Of a stretch of DNA of 64,000 bases, positions 18,537 to 29,257 are shown piece after piece; within the stretch, counting starts at the first letter, position 1, and each line of letters opens with the position of its first letter. A program made the translations under genes and the position numbers. Where the stretch lies: NCBI GenBank assembly GCA_044375275.1, contig JBILMZ010000001.1, positions 1 through 64,000 of the forward strand, in the 5' to 3' direction. This DNA comes from SZUA-430 sp044375275. GTDB taxonomy: Bacteria > Pseudomonadota > Alphaproteobacteria > Micropepsales > Micropepsaceae. Under the pieces are notes generated by a model. The model saw only the letters and a program-made list of their open reading frames with translations, had not been told where the DNA came from and did no database searches.

Positions 18537-19520
18537 GTGCGCATCTCCGGGAGTGAGGCCGACAAGCTGTCGACCAATCCGCCTGACACCTGGAAAGCGG
18601 TGCTGTTCCATGGCGGCAATGGTGGCCTCGTCCGTGAACGGGCAGATGCCTGCGCGCGAGCGATTGTTCCCGATTCAAAGGACGCCTTCCGGCTTGCCGA
18701 CCTGAGCGGCGACATCCTCAAGAAGGACCCTGCTCGCCTGGTGGATGAAGCCTCTGCGATTTCCATGTTTGGTGGCCGGCGGGTCGTGCGCGTGCGTGAT
18801 GCCGTCGACGGGCTGACGAGCCTGTTCGAGTCATTCTTCGAAACAGAGACTGGTGACACGCTGGTCGTGGTCGAAGCGGGTGAGCTTTCAAACAAGTCGA
18901 CCTTGCGGAAGCTCTTTGAAGGGTCGCGTGCTGCAGGTACTGTCGACTGTCCTGATGATCGGGCCGAGGATACGGGCCGCATGATCAAGGAAGGGCTCGG
19001 CGCGCAGGGCTGGGCTATCGATGCGGAAGCGCAAGGCTATCTCGTTGAGGCTCTGGGTTCAGACCGCCGGCTGCTCCGCACTGAACTTGAGAAGCTGCTC
19101 CTTTACCTGGGACCTTCCACCAAAGGCGACACTCTGGGAAAGGCCGAGGCGGCCGTGATCATCGGCGGCAGTGGCGACGTCGAAAGTGACGAGATCGCCG
19201 ACGCTGTTGCGGATGGCGACGTGAAGCGGCTGGAAGCGCTGATTGCCAAGGGAATGGAGTCGGGGCTGCACTGGGGCGTCGCGGTCGGCTTTACGCTTCG
19301 GCTGTTTCAGCGTCTGGCCGCCGGCATGGAAGGGTCTGGTCCCATGTGGGGGAAGATGTCCTCGCAAGCCGCCGGCTGGGACCGCGCCCGGGTCAAGCAG
19401 GCCCTTCTGATCCTTTCGGAAGCGGAGGCGCGTACCCGCACCACCGGATTTCCGGAGTCCGTCATGGCGCTTCAGGCGCTCGTCGATGTTGCGCGCCGGA
19501 AGCCGATGCGGCGTGGCTGA
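18537..19520 (+). CDS. holA: DNA polymerase III delta subunit
   Basis: 327 residues from a GTG start at 18537. The clamp-loader delta subunit opens the beta clamp on DNA. Visible family features are AVLFHGGNGGLVRERADA at the start of the first domain, SMFGGRRVVRVRD (about 75-87), a helical middle region and AARTRTTGFPE-like helix near the C-terminus. Position after lptE is typical for alpha- and gammaproteobacteria. The start is a choice by frame and spacing (22 bases from lptE); no strong ribosome site is seen. Confidence 0.92.
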   Translation: MRISGSEADKLSTNPPDTWKAVLFHGGNGGLVRERADACARAIVPDSKDAFRLADLSGDILKKDPARLVDEASAISMFGGRRVVRVRDAVDGLTSLFESFFETETGDTLVVVEAGELSNKSTLRKLFEGSRAAGTVDCPDDRAEDTGRMIKEGLGAQGWAIDAEAQGYLVEALGSDRRLLRTELEKLLLYLGPSTKGDTLGKAEAAVIIGGSGDVESDEIADAVADGDVKRLEALIAKGMESGLHWGVAVGFTLRLFQRLAAGMEGSGPMWGKMSSQAAGWDRARVKQALLILSEAEARTRTTGFPESVMALQALVDVARRKPMRRG

Positions 19521-19526
19521 CCTGCC

Positions 19527-20456
19527 CTACTTCGCGTAGCCCAGGAGGCGGCAGATCTCGTCGAGCTGCTCGAGGGTCTTGTAGCCGACCTTCAGCTCGC
19601 CACCCTTTTCACCACGATGCGAGATCGCGACGCTGAGGCCAAGCTGCGTTGCGAGTGACTGCTCCAGCGCGCGGGTATCGGCGTCCTTGCCGATGGTTCG
19701 CTTCTTCTTGCCCTTCGCCTTCCGGCCTTTCTCTTCCGCCTCGCGGACATTGAGCCCGCCGGCGATGAGTTCCTCGGCCATGGCTTCCGGATCGGGTTGG
19801 CCCACGAGCGTGCGCGCGTGTCCGGCCGACAGCTTGCCAGAGTAGATGTAGTCCTGGACCGTCTGGGGCAACTGCAGCAGACGGATGGTGTTTGCGATGT
19901 GGCTGCGTGAACGGCCGATCACCTGGCCGAGGGCGTCCTGCGTGTAGCTGAACTTGTCGATCAGCTGACGGTATCCCCTCGCCTCTTCTATCGGGTTCAG
20001 GTCGGCGCGCTGGATGTTCTCGATCAGTGCGACTTCGAGAGCTTCGGCATCCGTGAAGGCGCGGATGACGACGGGCACTTCGTGCAGGCGTGCCTTCTGG
20101 GCCGCCCGCCACCGGCGCTCACCCGCGACGATCTGATATTCGTCGGGCTGGCCTGGAACCGGCCTCACGATGATGGGCTGGATCACGCCCTTGTCGCGAA
20201 TTGAGGCCGCGAGTTCTTCGAGCGCCTCTGGGTCGAAGTGCTCGCGCGGCTGGAACGGATTGGGTCGCAGCAAGGCGATGGGAAGGCTTCGCGGCGCGCG
20301 CTGTTCGGCGGACGCGCCTGGTGACTGCCCGACTGCGGGCGCGAATTGGGGCGGTGCGTTGCCGCTCGCGGCGAGCACTTCGGATTCGACTTCGCCGAGC
20401 AGCGCCGAGAGGCCGCGGCCCAGTCCCGAGAAGGTGGATTTTTTTGCCTGTGTCAT
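19527..20456 (-). CDS. parB: Chromosome-partitioning protein ParB (CTPase clamp)
   Basis: 309 residues. ParB binds parS, loads and slides on DNA as a CTP-dependent clamp and recruits ParA and SMC. The CTP/arginine patch GERRWRAAQKA (about 118-128), ENIQRADLNPIEEA, and the helix-turn-helix with IGRSRSHIANTIRLLQLP (about 185-202) are all present, followed by a basic linker and the dimerisation tail ending EICRLLGYAK. Overlaps the end of parA by four bases (ATGA). Candidate binding sites are noted in the mnmG-mnmE gap and within mnmE. Confidence 0.96.
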   Translation of the reverse strand: MTQAKKSTFSGLGRGLSALLGEVESEVLAASGNAPPQFAPAVGQSPGASAEQRAPRSLPIALLRPNPFQPREHFDPEALEELAASIRDKGVIQPIIVRPVPGQPDEYQIVAGERRWRAAQKARLHEVPVVIRAFTDAEALEVALIENIQRADLNPIEEARGYRQLIDKFSYTQDALGQVIGRSRSHIANTIRLLQLPQTVQDYIYSGKLSAGHARTLVGQPDPEAMAEELIAGGLNVREAEEKGRKAKGKKKRTIGKDADTRALEQSLATQLGLSVAISHRGEKGGELKVGYKTLEQLDEICRLLGYAK

Positions 20457-21349
20457 GCTGCCTTACGGGACTTTTCGCGTTGAATGAGTTCGCCTGCGAG
20501 TTTGATGTAGGCCTGGCTGCCGGCGCTCTTGAGATCGTAAAGCAGAGCCGGAAGCCCGTGACTTGGGGCTTCCGAAATGCGCACGTTCCTTGGAATGATG
20601 GTCTGATAGACCTTTTCGCCGAGGTGCTGACGCACGTCGACAGCGACTTGTTCCGACAAATTGTTACGCTTGTCGTACATGGTTAACACGACCCCCTGGA
20701 TCTCAAGCGACGGATTGAGGCTACCGCGAACCAGATCGATGGTGCGGAGCAGCTGCGACAGTCCCTCGAGTGCGAAGAACTCGCACTGCAACGGCACGAG
20801 CAAACCATGCGCTGCGGTCATCGCATTGATCGTCAGCAGGTTCAGCGACGGCGGACAGTCGATAAGAATATAATCATAATAGGTCAGGCTGTTCACTTCC
20901 GTGGCCAGCGCTGTCGATCCGCTGCGTTCGATCGGTGCCGCGAATTTTTGGGTGTAGCTCTCCAGTGCGTCCCGGAGTCTAAACGAGCGGCGTGGTACGC
21001 CGACCAGCTCCATTTCGGCGCCCGCGAGTTCGGAGGTTGCCGGCACGACATGCAGTCCGGGAATGGCGGTCGGAACGATCGCTTCCTGAAGCTGGGCGTG
21101 GCCGATCAGCACTTCGTAGATCGACTTGCTGCGCTGATGCTTTGAAATGCCGAGGCCTGTTGATGCGTTGCCCTGGGGGTCGACGTCGATAACGAGGATC
21201 GCCTTCCCCACCGCCGCGAGCGCAGTTCCGAGGTTGATCGCGGTCGTTGTCTTGCCGACGCCACCCTTCTGATTCGCAATCACAATCACGCGCGTCTTTT
21301 CAGTCCGCGCCTGTCTTGGGCTCAAGACGGTTTCTTGGGCTTCCGCCAC
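20453..21349 (-). CDS. parA: Chromosome-partitioning ATPase ParA
   Basis: Walker-type ATPase that forms the DNA-bound gradient driving origin segregation. The deviant Walker A motif KGGVGKTTT, then VIDVDPQGNAS, and ILIDCPPSLNLLTINAM are present. I place the start at GTG 21347-21349 (298 residues) because CAGGA lies eight bases before it; a TTG at 21323-21325 is the other option. The frame stays open far upstream into rsmG but that part reads as rsmG antisense-frame noise. Either start lies within the end of rsmG, so the two are coupled. Confidence 0.95.
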   Translation of the reverse strand: MAEAQETVLSPRQARTEKTRVIVIANQKGGVGKTTTAINLGTALAAVGKAILVIDVDPQGNASTGLGISKHQRSKSIYEVLIGHAQLQEAIVPTAIPGLHVVPATSELAGAEMELVGVPRRSFRLRDALESYTQKFAAPIERSGSTALATEVNSLTYYDYILIDCPPSLNLLTINAMTAAHGLLVPLQCEFFALEGLSQLLRTIDLVRGSLNPSLEIQGVVLTMYDKRNNLSEQVAVDVRQHLGEKVYQTIIPRNVRISEAPSHGLPALLYDLKSAGSQAYIKLAGELIQREKSRKAA

Positions 21350-21978
21350 GGGGATAATCCTGTCACTCGCAATACTGTTCCCGAGGGGTCCGACCGGCTC
21401 GGTATGGAGGCTGAGTCGAGTGTCCAAGATTTGGTCGCGAGGGTCAATTCGGCCGGGAGTGATTTTCCCTTCAGAAACAATCCGATTGTGCCGTCTCGAA
21501 AGAAAGGAAAGGCGAGGCCGAGGAGCTTGTCGAGGGGGGCCAGAGCCCTCGCGGTAACCACGTCGGCCTTGAGGTCGGGAAGGGTCTCGGCGCGGGCCCA
21601 GTGGACCTTGACCGGTGCCCCTGTCGCAGCCGCCACATCCTCCAAAAACCGGCATTTCTTTTGGATTGACTCGATCAGGTGGACACAAAGCCCGGGCCGG
21701 TCGGCGAGCATGATTGCGAGGACCATGCCGGGGAATCCTGCCCCGCTTCCGAGGTCGACAATCGTGCGCGCGTCCTCCGGAACCAGAGGCACGAGTTGGG
21801 CTGAATCGAGGATGTGCCGATGCCACACCTGTGGCAAAGTTGACTCGGCTACCAGATTTAGTTGCTGGTTTCTTTCCCACAGCAAATCCACAAATGTGGA
21901 TAAGCGACTCACAGTTTCACGTGCGACTCCCAGCTCTCTGGATAAGTCAAGGGAAGTGTAATCGGAGGTTGTGCTCAC
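21322..21978 (-). CDS. rsmG: 16S rRNA (guanine527-N7)-methyltransferase RsmG (GidB)
   Basis: 218 residues from a GTG start, seven bases after the mnmG stop. Methylates G527 of 16S rRNA. Signature motifs: LLWERNQQLNLVAES, RHILDSAQLVPL, the SAM motif VDLGSGAGFPGMVLAI and the conserved VVTARALAPLDKLL. The gene lies in the standard mnmG-rsmG-parA-parB order. Its 5' part contains an inverted pair of DnaA-box-like sequences and one CACGTG element, described separately. Confidence 0.95.
   Translation of the reverse strand: MSTTSDYTSLDLSRELGVARETVSRLSTFVDLLWERNQQLNLVAESTLPQVWHRHILDSAQLVPLVPEDARTIVDLGSGAGFPGMVLAIMLADRPGLCVHLIESIQKKCRFLEDVAAATGAPVKVHWARAETLPDLKADVVTARALAPLDKLLGLAFPFFRDGTIGLFLKGKSLPAELTLATKSWTLDSASIPSRSDPSGTVLRVTGLSPWRKPKKPS
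21884..21903. other. Inverted pair of DnaA-box-like sequences inside rsmG
   Basis: ATCCACA (21886-21892) and TGTGGAT (21895-21901) form a perfect inverted repeat separated by two bases; the right half extends to TGTGGATAA (21895-21903), an exact DnaA box. It codes for residues of rsmG, so it could be chance, but it sits about 14.5 kb from the proposed origin next to parA. Confidence 0.35.
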
Positions 21979-21985
21979 TCAGGGC

Positions 21986-23848
21986 TCATGCGGTGTGTCT
22001 GGCCCGCATTCTTACACTGAGAAGAACGGCCGTGACAGCGGCAGGTGTCATGCCCTCGATCCGGCTGGCCTGGCCCAGGGTCGACGGCCTGATGCGGTTC
22101 AGCTTAAGGACCAGTTCCGTGGAGAGGCCGGCGACCGCAGCGTAGTCCAGGTCCTGCGGCAGGCCGAGAGCTTCTTCCTTCCGGAACGCAGCAATGTCGG
22201 CTTCCTGGCGCTCCAGATAGCCGGCGTAAATCGAGTCTGCTGCCAGTTGTTCCAGGATCGGATCGCTGATGTCCGACAGCTCCGGCCAGAGGCGGAAAAC
22301 CACTTCCCGGCCGGCATGGGGGTATGACAGAAGTTCGAGGGCCGAGCGGCGGGCGCCGTCCTGGTTCAGGTTCAGGCCCTGCTTTGCTGCTGCCGAGGGC
22401 GTGATGCTGCATTCCGCCAGACGCGCCCTCGCCCGTTCCAGTTCACCCCGTTTTTTGCCAAAGGCCTCTGCCCGCTTCTGACTCACGCAGCCCAGGTTCA
22501 CGCCCATTGGCGTCAGTCTCTGGTCGGCGTTGTCGGCGCGCAGTGTCAGGCGGTATTCGGCCCGGGATGTGAACATCCGGTATGGCTCGGAGACGCCGCG
22601 CGTGACGAGGTCGTCGATCATGACGCCGATGTAGCTGGAGGCCCTGTCGAAGGTCCGGCCCGCCAGCCCGCCAGCCTGCAATGCTGCATTGAGGCCTGCG
22701 ACGATGCCTTGGGCGCCAGCCTCCTCGTAGCCTGTCGTGCCGTTGATCTGGCCTGCCAGAAACAGGCCCGGCTGGCGCTTGAGCTCGAGGGTTGGCTGCA
22801 GCTCGCGCGGATCGACGTAATCGTACTCGATGGCATAGCCCGGGCGGATCATCCGGACATTTTCCAGACCCGGAATGGTCTTGAGCAACGCGTCCTGAAC
22901 GTCTTCGGGCAGCGAGGTGGAGATGCCGTTCGGGTAGACCGTCGTGTCATCCAGGCCCTCCGGCTCGAGGAAGATCTGGTGGTAGTCCCGGGCCGCGAAA
23001 CGGACGACCTTGTCCTCGATCGACGGACAATACCGAGGGCCGACGCCTTCGATCTGGCCGGAGTACATCGGCGCGCGGTGCAGGTTTGCGTTGATAATCG
23101 CGTGGGTCGCCGGCGTCGTCCGGGTGATGCCGCATTCGATCTGGGGGTTCGTGATCCTGTCCGTCAGGAACGAGAACGGGACTGGCGGATCGTCTGCGGG
23201 CTGCATTTCGAGCGAGGCCCAGTTGATGGAAGTTCCATCCAGCCTGGGCGGCGTTCCGGTCTTCAGGCGGCCCAGCTGAAGGCCAAGGCGTTCCAGCGTG
23301 AGTGAAAGGCCCATGGCCGGCGCCTCGCCGACGCGGCCTGCCGGGATCTTGCGTTCACCAAGATGGATCAGACCCCTCAGGAACGTACCCGTCGTCAGGA
23401 CAACGGCGCGGCAGCCGAGTTCGCGGCCGTCGGCCGTGACCACGGCCGTCACCCGCCCATCGACGACCTTGAGGTCTTCTGCCCCCACGGCGATGACCGT
23501 CAGGTTGGGATAGTCCCGGAGCTCTGCCTGCATGTGCTGGCGGTAGAGTTTGCGGTCGGCCTGGGTCCGGGGACCCCGGACCGCCGGCCCCTTGGACCGG
23601 TTCAGCATGCGGAACTGGATGCCGGCGCGGTCGGCCATCCGGCCCATCAGGCCGTCGAGGGCATCGATTTCCCTGACCAGGTGGCCCTTGCCCAAGCCCC
23701 CGAAAGCCGGGTTGCACGACATCTCGCCGAGCGTCTCGATCTTGTGTGTCACCAGGGCCGTGCGTGCGCCCATGCGTGCCGCCGCCGTCGCTGCTTCACA
23801 GCCGGCGTGGCCTCCTCCAATCACAATGACGTCGAATTGCGTGCTCAT
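21986..23848 (-). CDS. mnmG: tRNA uridine-5-carboxymethylaminomethyl modification enzyme MnmG (GidA)
   Basis: 620 residues from ATG 23846-23848, where the FAD motif starts ([14 protein letters not shown], residues 7-20); an upstream in-frame ATG 39 bases away is unlikely. With MnmE it builds the cmnm5 group at wobble U34 of tRNAs. Further family blocks seen: [48 protein letters not shown] and the C-terminal helical region ending with the MnmE-interacting [13 protein letters not shown]. Upstream lies the repeat-rich gap facing mnmE, also transcribed leftward. Confidence 0.97.
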   Translation of the reverse strand: MSTQFDVIVIGGGHAGCEAATAAARMGARTALVTHKIETLGEMSCNPAFGGLGKGHLVREIDALDGLMGRMADRAGIQFRMLNRSKGPAVRGPRTQADRKLYRQHMQAELRDYPNLTVIAVGAEDLKVVDGRVTAVVTADGRELGCRAVVLTTGTFLRGLIHLGERKIPAGRVGEAPAMGLSLTLERLGLQLGRLKTGTPPRLDGTSINWASLEMQPADDPPVPFSFLTDRITNPQIECGITRTTPATHAIINANLHRAPMYSGQIEGVGPRYCPSIEDKVVRFAARDYHQIFLEPEGLDDTTVYPNGISTSLPEDVQDALLKTIPGLENVRMIRPGYAIEYDYVDPRELQPTLELKRQPGLFLAGQINGTTGYEEAGAQGIVAGLNAALQAGGLAGRTFDRASSYIGVMIDDLVTRGVSEPYRMFTSRAEYRLTLRADNADQRLTPMGVNLGCVSQKRAEAFGKKRGELERARARLAECSITPSAAAKQGLNLNQDGARRSALELLSYPHAGREVVFRLWPELSDISDPILEQLAADSIYAGYLERQEADIAAFRKEEALGLPQDLDYAAVAGLSTELVLKLNRIRPSTLGQASRIEGMTPAAVTAVLLSVRMRARHTA

Positions 23849-23947
23849 CCTGCCCAGCGGATAGCGCATCTGCCCCAACGGAGTCAAAGTTCCGTGGGCG
23901 GATGAATGAACCGGTGCTTCGGGCAGCCGGAGCTGCGTCCCTCGCCA

Positions 23948-24179
23948 GTTTCATGTGAGTCAGCTTAACTTTTGTGAACGCCAAAGCGCGTTCTCTCGAA
24001 TAACGGGACACCATGATTTCACGTGAATCCACAGATCGTTTCATGTGAGTCAGCTTGACTTCCGGAGCTTCTGCACCTTGCGCGCAGGACAATGCTCAGC
24101 ACGCTGACGAAAGATGCCTGCACGCCTGCCGCCATCGCAGACATGCGCGTTTCATGTGAATCCGCTTAACTTTTATGAA
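23948..24179. repeat. Cluster of four TTTCAYGTGARTC elements (candidate parS/centromere region)
   Basis: Three direct copies of a 24-31 base unit, GTTTCATGTGARTCMGCTT plus RACTT(TTRTGAA), lie at 23948-23978, 24038-24061 (shorter) and 24149-24179. A fourth, related core TTTCACGTGAATCC is at 24017-24030 and keeps the CACGTG centre of parS. All four carry a GANTC methylation site at the same place. The surrounding 343-base gap between mnmG and mnmE has no gene. Position beside parAB suggests ParB binding; an insertion-sequence end remnant is the main alternative. Confidence 0.6.
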
Positions 24180-24190
24180 GATCGGGGACA

Positions 24191-25540
24191 CTACTTGCCG
24201 ATGCAGAAGTCGCGAAAAATGACATCGAGATAGTCTTCGACGTCGATCCTTCCCGTGATGCGACCGAGCTCGCGCGCTGCCAGGCGAAGGTCTTCCGCCA
24301 GCAGGTCGTATGCAGGTTCGTGCGCGGATGCGACGGACAGGAAGCGTTCCAGAAACTGCTCGGATGCCTGTATGGCGGTGCGATGCCGTACCCTTGTCAT
24401 TGGCATGGATTCAGAGCCGCCCGCGCGTTCCGCCACCTGATGTTCCAGCCATGCAAGCAGATCCGGAATGCCCTGTCCCGTGCGCGCCGACACGGCGAAT
24501 ACGGCCTGCGCGCCGGATGGTGAGACGGCCTGCGCTGCTGGTGCCAGATCAACCTTGTTCACGAGCACGGCGTCGTGCGCCTCAAGCTCCAGTGATCCAC
24601 GTGAATCAAAACCGTCCCCGTAACTGTCAACGACGGCCAATCTGAGATCCGCATTGCGGGCGCGCATCCGCGTCCTGCGGATGCCTTCGCTTTCGACCTC
24701 GTCCTGCGTTTCGCGCAAGCCGGCCGTATCGATCAGCGTTACGGCGTAACCGCCGAGGTCCAGGCGAACCTCAATGGGATCGCGCGTCGTTCCGGGTACT
24801 GAGGAAACAATCGCCACATCGCGGCTGGCGAGCGCATTCAGCAGCGAGGATTTTCCAACATTCGGCGCGCCGATGATGACGACGTTGAAGCCATCCCGGA
24901 TGATCTCGCCGCGACGCTGGTCCGCGAGATGACTGCGCATCGATGATGCCAGCGCGGTGATCCGGGCGACGACGCCCGGCAGCAGGTCGTCGGGAATATC
25001 CTCATCGGCGAAATCTATGCAGGCTTCCAGATGGGCGCCGGCCCGAACGAGATCGTACCGCCAGCCCTCATACAGGTCCTTCAGGCGCCCTTCGACCTGG
25101 CGTAGTGCCAGCCGGCGCTGCTGTTCGGTTTCGGCTGCGATCAGGTCCGCGAGGCCTTCGGCTTCGGTCAGGTCGAGGCGCCCGTTGGCAAAGGCCTGGC
25201 GCGAAAACTCCCCGGGTTCGGCTGGCGACAGCCCGCGGATGCCCGCGAGCCTTTCCGTCATCGCCTGAATGATTGCGGGGCCGCCATGAAGCTGGAGTTC
25301 GGCGACGTCTTCTCCGGTGAAGCTGGCCGGGCCCTGAAACCAGAGCACCAGGCCCGTATCGATCGTCGCGCCGTCACTGGCCCTGAGGCTGCGCAAGGCG
25401 GCCGTCCTGGCCGGCGGTACAGGCTTTCCCGTCAACTCCAGGACCGCAGCCGATGCCGCAGGTCCCGATATGCGGAAGACGCAAACGCCGGCCCGTCCAC
25501 GCGCCGACGACAATGCGAAGATGGTCCGGGTCCGCGTCAC
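24191..25540 (-). CDS. mnmE: tRNA modification GTPase MnmE (TrmE)
   Basis: 449 residues from GTG 25538-25540 (an earlier GTG at 25564 adds eight residues). Partner of MnmG in wobble-uridine modification. N-terminal formyl-THF-binding domain with TIFALSSARGRAGV and LQLHGGPAI; G domain with P-loop GAPNVGKSSLLN, VPGTTRD, DTAGLRETQDEVE and NKVD; C-terminal Cys motif CIGK as the last four residues, which is the catalytic signature. It lies just upstream of the repeat cluster and contains the best parS-like palindrome of the window. Confidence 0.96.
   Translation of the reverse strand: MTRTRTIFALSSARGRAGVCVFRISGPAASAAVLELTGKPVPPARTAALRSLRASDGATIDTGLVLWFQGPASFTGEDVAELQLHGGPAIIQAMTERLAGIRGLSPAEPGEFSRQAFANGRLDLTEAEGLADLIAAETEQQRRLALRQVEGRLKDLYEGWRYDLVRAGAHLEACIDFADEDIPDDLLPGVVARITALASSMRSHLADQRRGEIIRDGFNVVIIGAPNVGKSSLLNALASRDVAIVSSVPGTTRDPIEVRLDLGGYAVTLIDTAGLRETQDEVESEGIRRTRMRARNADLRLAVVDSYGDGFDSRGSLELEAHDAVLVNKVDLAPAAQAVSPSGAQAVFAVSARTGQGIPDLLAWLEHQVAERAGGSESMPMTRVRHRTAIQASEQFLERFLSVASAHEPAYDLLAEDLRLAARELGRITGRIDVEDYLDVIFRDFCIGK
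24593..24608. promoter_or_regulatory. parS-like 16-base palindrome in mnmE
   Basis: TGATCCACGTGAATCA matches the general parS pattern TGTTNCACGTGAAACA at 14 of 16 positions, and the two differences are symmetric (A at position 3, T at position 14), which keeps the palindrome. It overlaps a GAATC methylation site. It is the closest parS match I found by eye and lies about 4 kb from parB. Confidence 0.5.
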
Positions 25541-25579
25541 GGCCTGACGCCCGGACCCGCACACCCGTTCCAGCGCATG

Positions 25580-25876
25580 CTAGCCCCGCGGCTTGGATTT
25601 CGGGGGCTCGGGATCCTTGTCCTTGCCGCTGCCCGAACCGGCCTGCGACCAGCTCCCGGCTGCCGCCTTGGCAAAATTCTGGAAGGTTTCCATGCCCTGT
25701 GCGCTCCAGGGCGCCCAGTTCTTGAGGAGCTGCTGCGGATCCGTCAGGGACAGGGCATTCATGACCCGCCTCTGGATTTCGGCCATCACCTCGGCCTGGA
25801 GGGGTTCGACGTCCGGCAGACCCATAAATGCGCGGGCTTCGGCGGGTGTACAATCGACTTCAATTGTGATTTTCAT
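25580..25876 (-). CDS. DUF6489-like small protein
   Basis: 98 residues beginning MKITIEVDCTPAEARAFMGL, a short beta strand followed by helices and a helical middle with LLKNWAPWSAQGMETFQNFA; the tail is Gly/Ser/Lys/Pro-rich. This matches a small conserved alphaproteobacterial protein family (DUF6489) commonly found near mnmE. The tail and the phasin-like amphipathic helix might suggest surface binding to granules, but that is a guess. Same strand as mnmE, 39 bases upstream of it. Confidence 0.65.
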   Translation of the reverse strand: MKITIEVDCTPAEARAFMGLPDVEPLQAEVMAEIQRRVMNALSLTDPQQLLKNWAPWSAQGMETFQNFAKAAAGSWSQAGSGSGKDKDPEPPKSKPRG

Positions 25877-26020
25877 CGGGCGACTATCCGGCTTTCTGCT
25901 TTGGGTTGTCTGTCAGAGGTCTTGTCCTAATGACCCTGTGGGCCACCTTAGCGCGGTTGGCAGCCGGATGCAGCACAGCTTTTCATCCTCCGTTTCTTCC
26001 TCAGGGAGCTTCGCAATTCC

Positions 26021-28090
<2,070 letters not shown>

Positions 28091-28134
28091 CCGGACTTCC
28101 ATCAAAGTCTTGTAACTGACAGCACAGGTCACGA

Positions 28135-29112
28135 ATGACAGCAGCAGTCCGCTTCGCACAGACCGGAGGGCCAGAGGTCCTCCGTTTCGAACAGGTAGAC
28201 CTCGGCGCCCCAAAGGCCGGAGAGGTCCGGGTCGTTCACAAGGCGATCGGGGTCAACTTCATCGACATCTATCATCGATCGGGTCTGTACAAGGTTCCGC
28301 TGCCATCAGGGCTCGGGCTTGAAGCTGCTGGCGTCGTGGATCAGGTCGGACCTGGCGTGGACCGGTTCAAGGCAGGTGATCGCGTTGCGTATGCGTCCGG
28401 CCCGATCGGTGCCTATGCTGAAGCCTCCAATGTGATTGCCGACAGGGCCGTGAAGATTCCCGAAGGCGTCAGCTTCGAGATTGCCGCAGCCATCCTCCTG
28501 AAGGGGCTCACGGCTCACTATCTGCTCCGCAGGACATTCGCCGTGCAACAGGGACAGACCATCCTGTTCCACGCCGCCGCCGGCGGCGTCGGCATGATCG
28601 CGGTGCAGTGGGCCAAGCATCTTGGTGCGACCGTCATCGGTACCGTTGGCAACGAACGCAAGGTCGACTTTGCCCGACGCCTGGGCTGTGACCATGTCAT
28701 CGTTCCGGGAAGAGAAAACGTCGCGAACCGCGTGCGTGAGATCACGGGAGGCAAAGGCGTGCCGGTGGCCTATGACTCGATCGGTCGAGACACGTTCATG
28801 TCGACGATGGACTCGATTGCACCGCTGGGCCTGTTCGTCAGCTTCGGGAATGCCAGTGGTCCGGTGCCGCCATTCGACGGTGCGATGCTGGCGCAGAAGG
28901 GTTCGCTCTTCTTCACGCGACCGACGCTTGCGAACTATGTCACGACTGCCCAGGAGCTCGACCAGGGGGCAGGTGAGCTGTTCGACCTCGTGGCGCGCGG
29001 CATCATCCGCAAAAACGAACCACGCCAGTTCCCTCTGTCGCAAGCTGCCGAAGCCCATCGCGCCCTTGAGAGCCGGCAGACCACAGGCTCGCTCGTCCTG
29101 ATCCCGGGATAG
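28135..29112 (+). CDS. NADPH:quinone oxidoreductase (zeta-crystallin-like MDR)
   Basis: 325 residues of the zinc-free MDR quinone reductase family. VNFIDIYHRSGLYKVPLP and GLGLEAAGVVDQVG form the GroES-like half; the Rossmann motif is HAAAGGVGMIAVQWAKHLGA and GTVGNERKVDFARRLGCDHV, which continue in the usual Qor order. No zinc ligands. Likely reduces quinones by one electron with NADPH. The tail LESRQTTGSLVLIP fits Qor. A weak G/C-rich stem follows the stop at about 29127-29147. Confidence 0.9.
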   Translation: MTAAVRFAQTGGPEVLRFEQVDLGAPKAGEVRVVHKAIGVNFIDIYHRSGLYKVPLPSGLGLEAAGVVDQVGPGVDRFKAGDRVAYASGPIGAYAEASNVIADRAVKIPEGVSFEIAAAILLKGLTAHYLLRRTFAVQQGQTILFHAAAGGVGMIAVQWAKHLGATVIGTVGNERKVDFARRLGCDHVIVPGRENVANRVREITGGKGVPVAYDSIGRDTFMSTMDSIAPLGLFVSFGNASGPVPPFDGAMLAQKGSLFFTRPTLANYVTTAQELDQGAGELFDLVARGIIRKNEPRQFPLSQAAEAHRALESRQTTGSLVLIPG

Positions 29113-29257
29113 GGCTCCAACGAACCAGGCCCCTCAAGCGGGCCCTGTTTCGGTGCTTATCGTTGCGAAATCCAGATCGTCGCCAGCCCGGTCGACCCGT
29201 CTCTTCCCGATCAGAGGCTCCCGCTCAGCGGGGGAGGGGAGGGGCTGCTATCATCCT

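Noticed and set aside
17822..18988. 388-codon minus-strand frame across leuS end, lptE and holA
   Set aside because: It crosses three well-supported genes and is low complexity in Arg and Ser.
20453..21880. A 475-codon reading frame for parA
   Set aside because: The first 177 codons lie in another frame of rsmG and show no ParA features; a GTG at 21347-21349 with a good ribosome site fits the family.
23888..24190. Insertion sequence in the mnmG-mnmE gap
   Set aside because: Only repeats are seen, with no transposase fragment; recorded as a repeat cluster with an IS-end remnant as an alternative.
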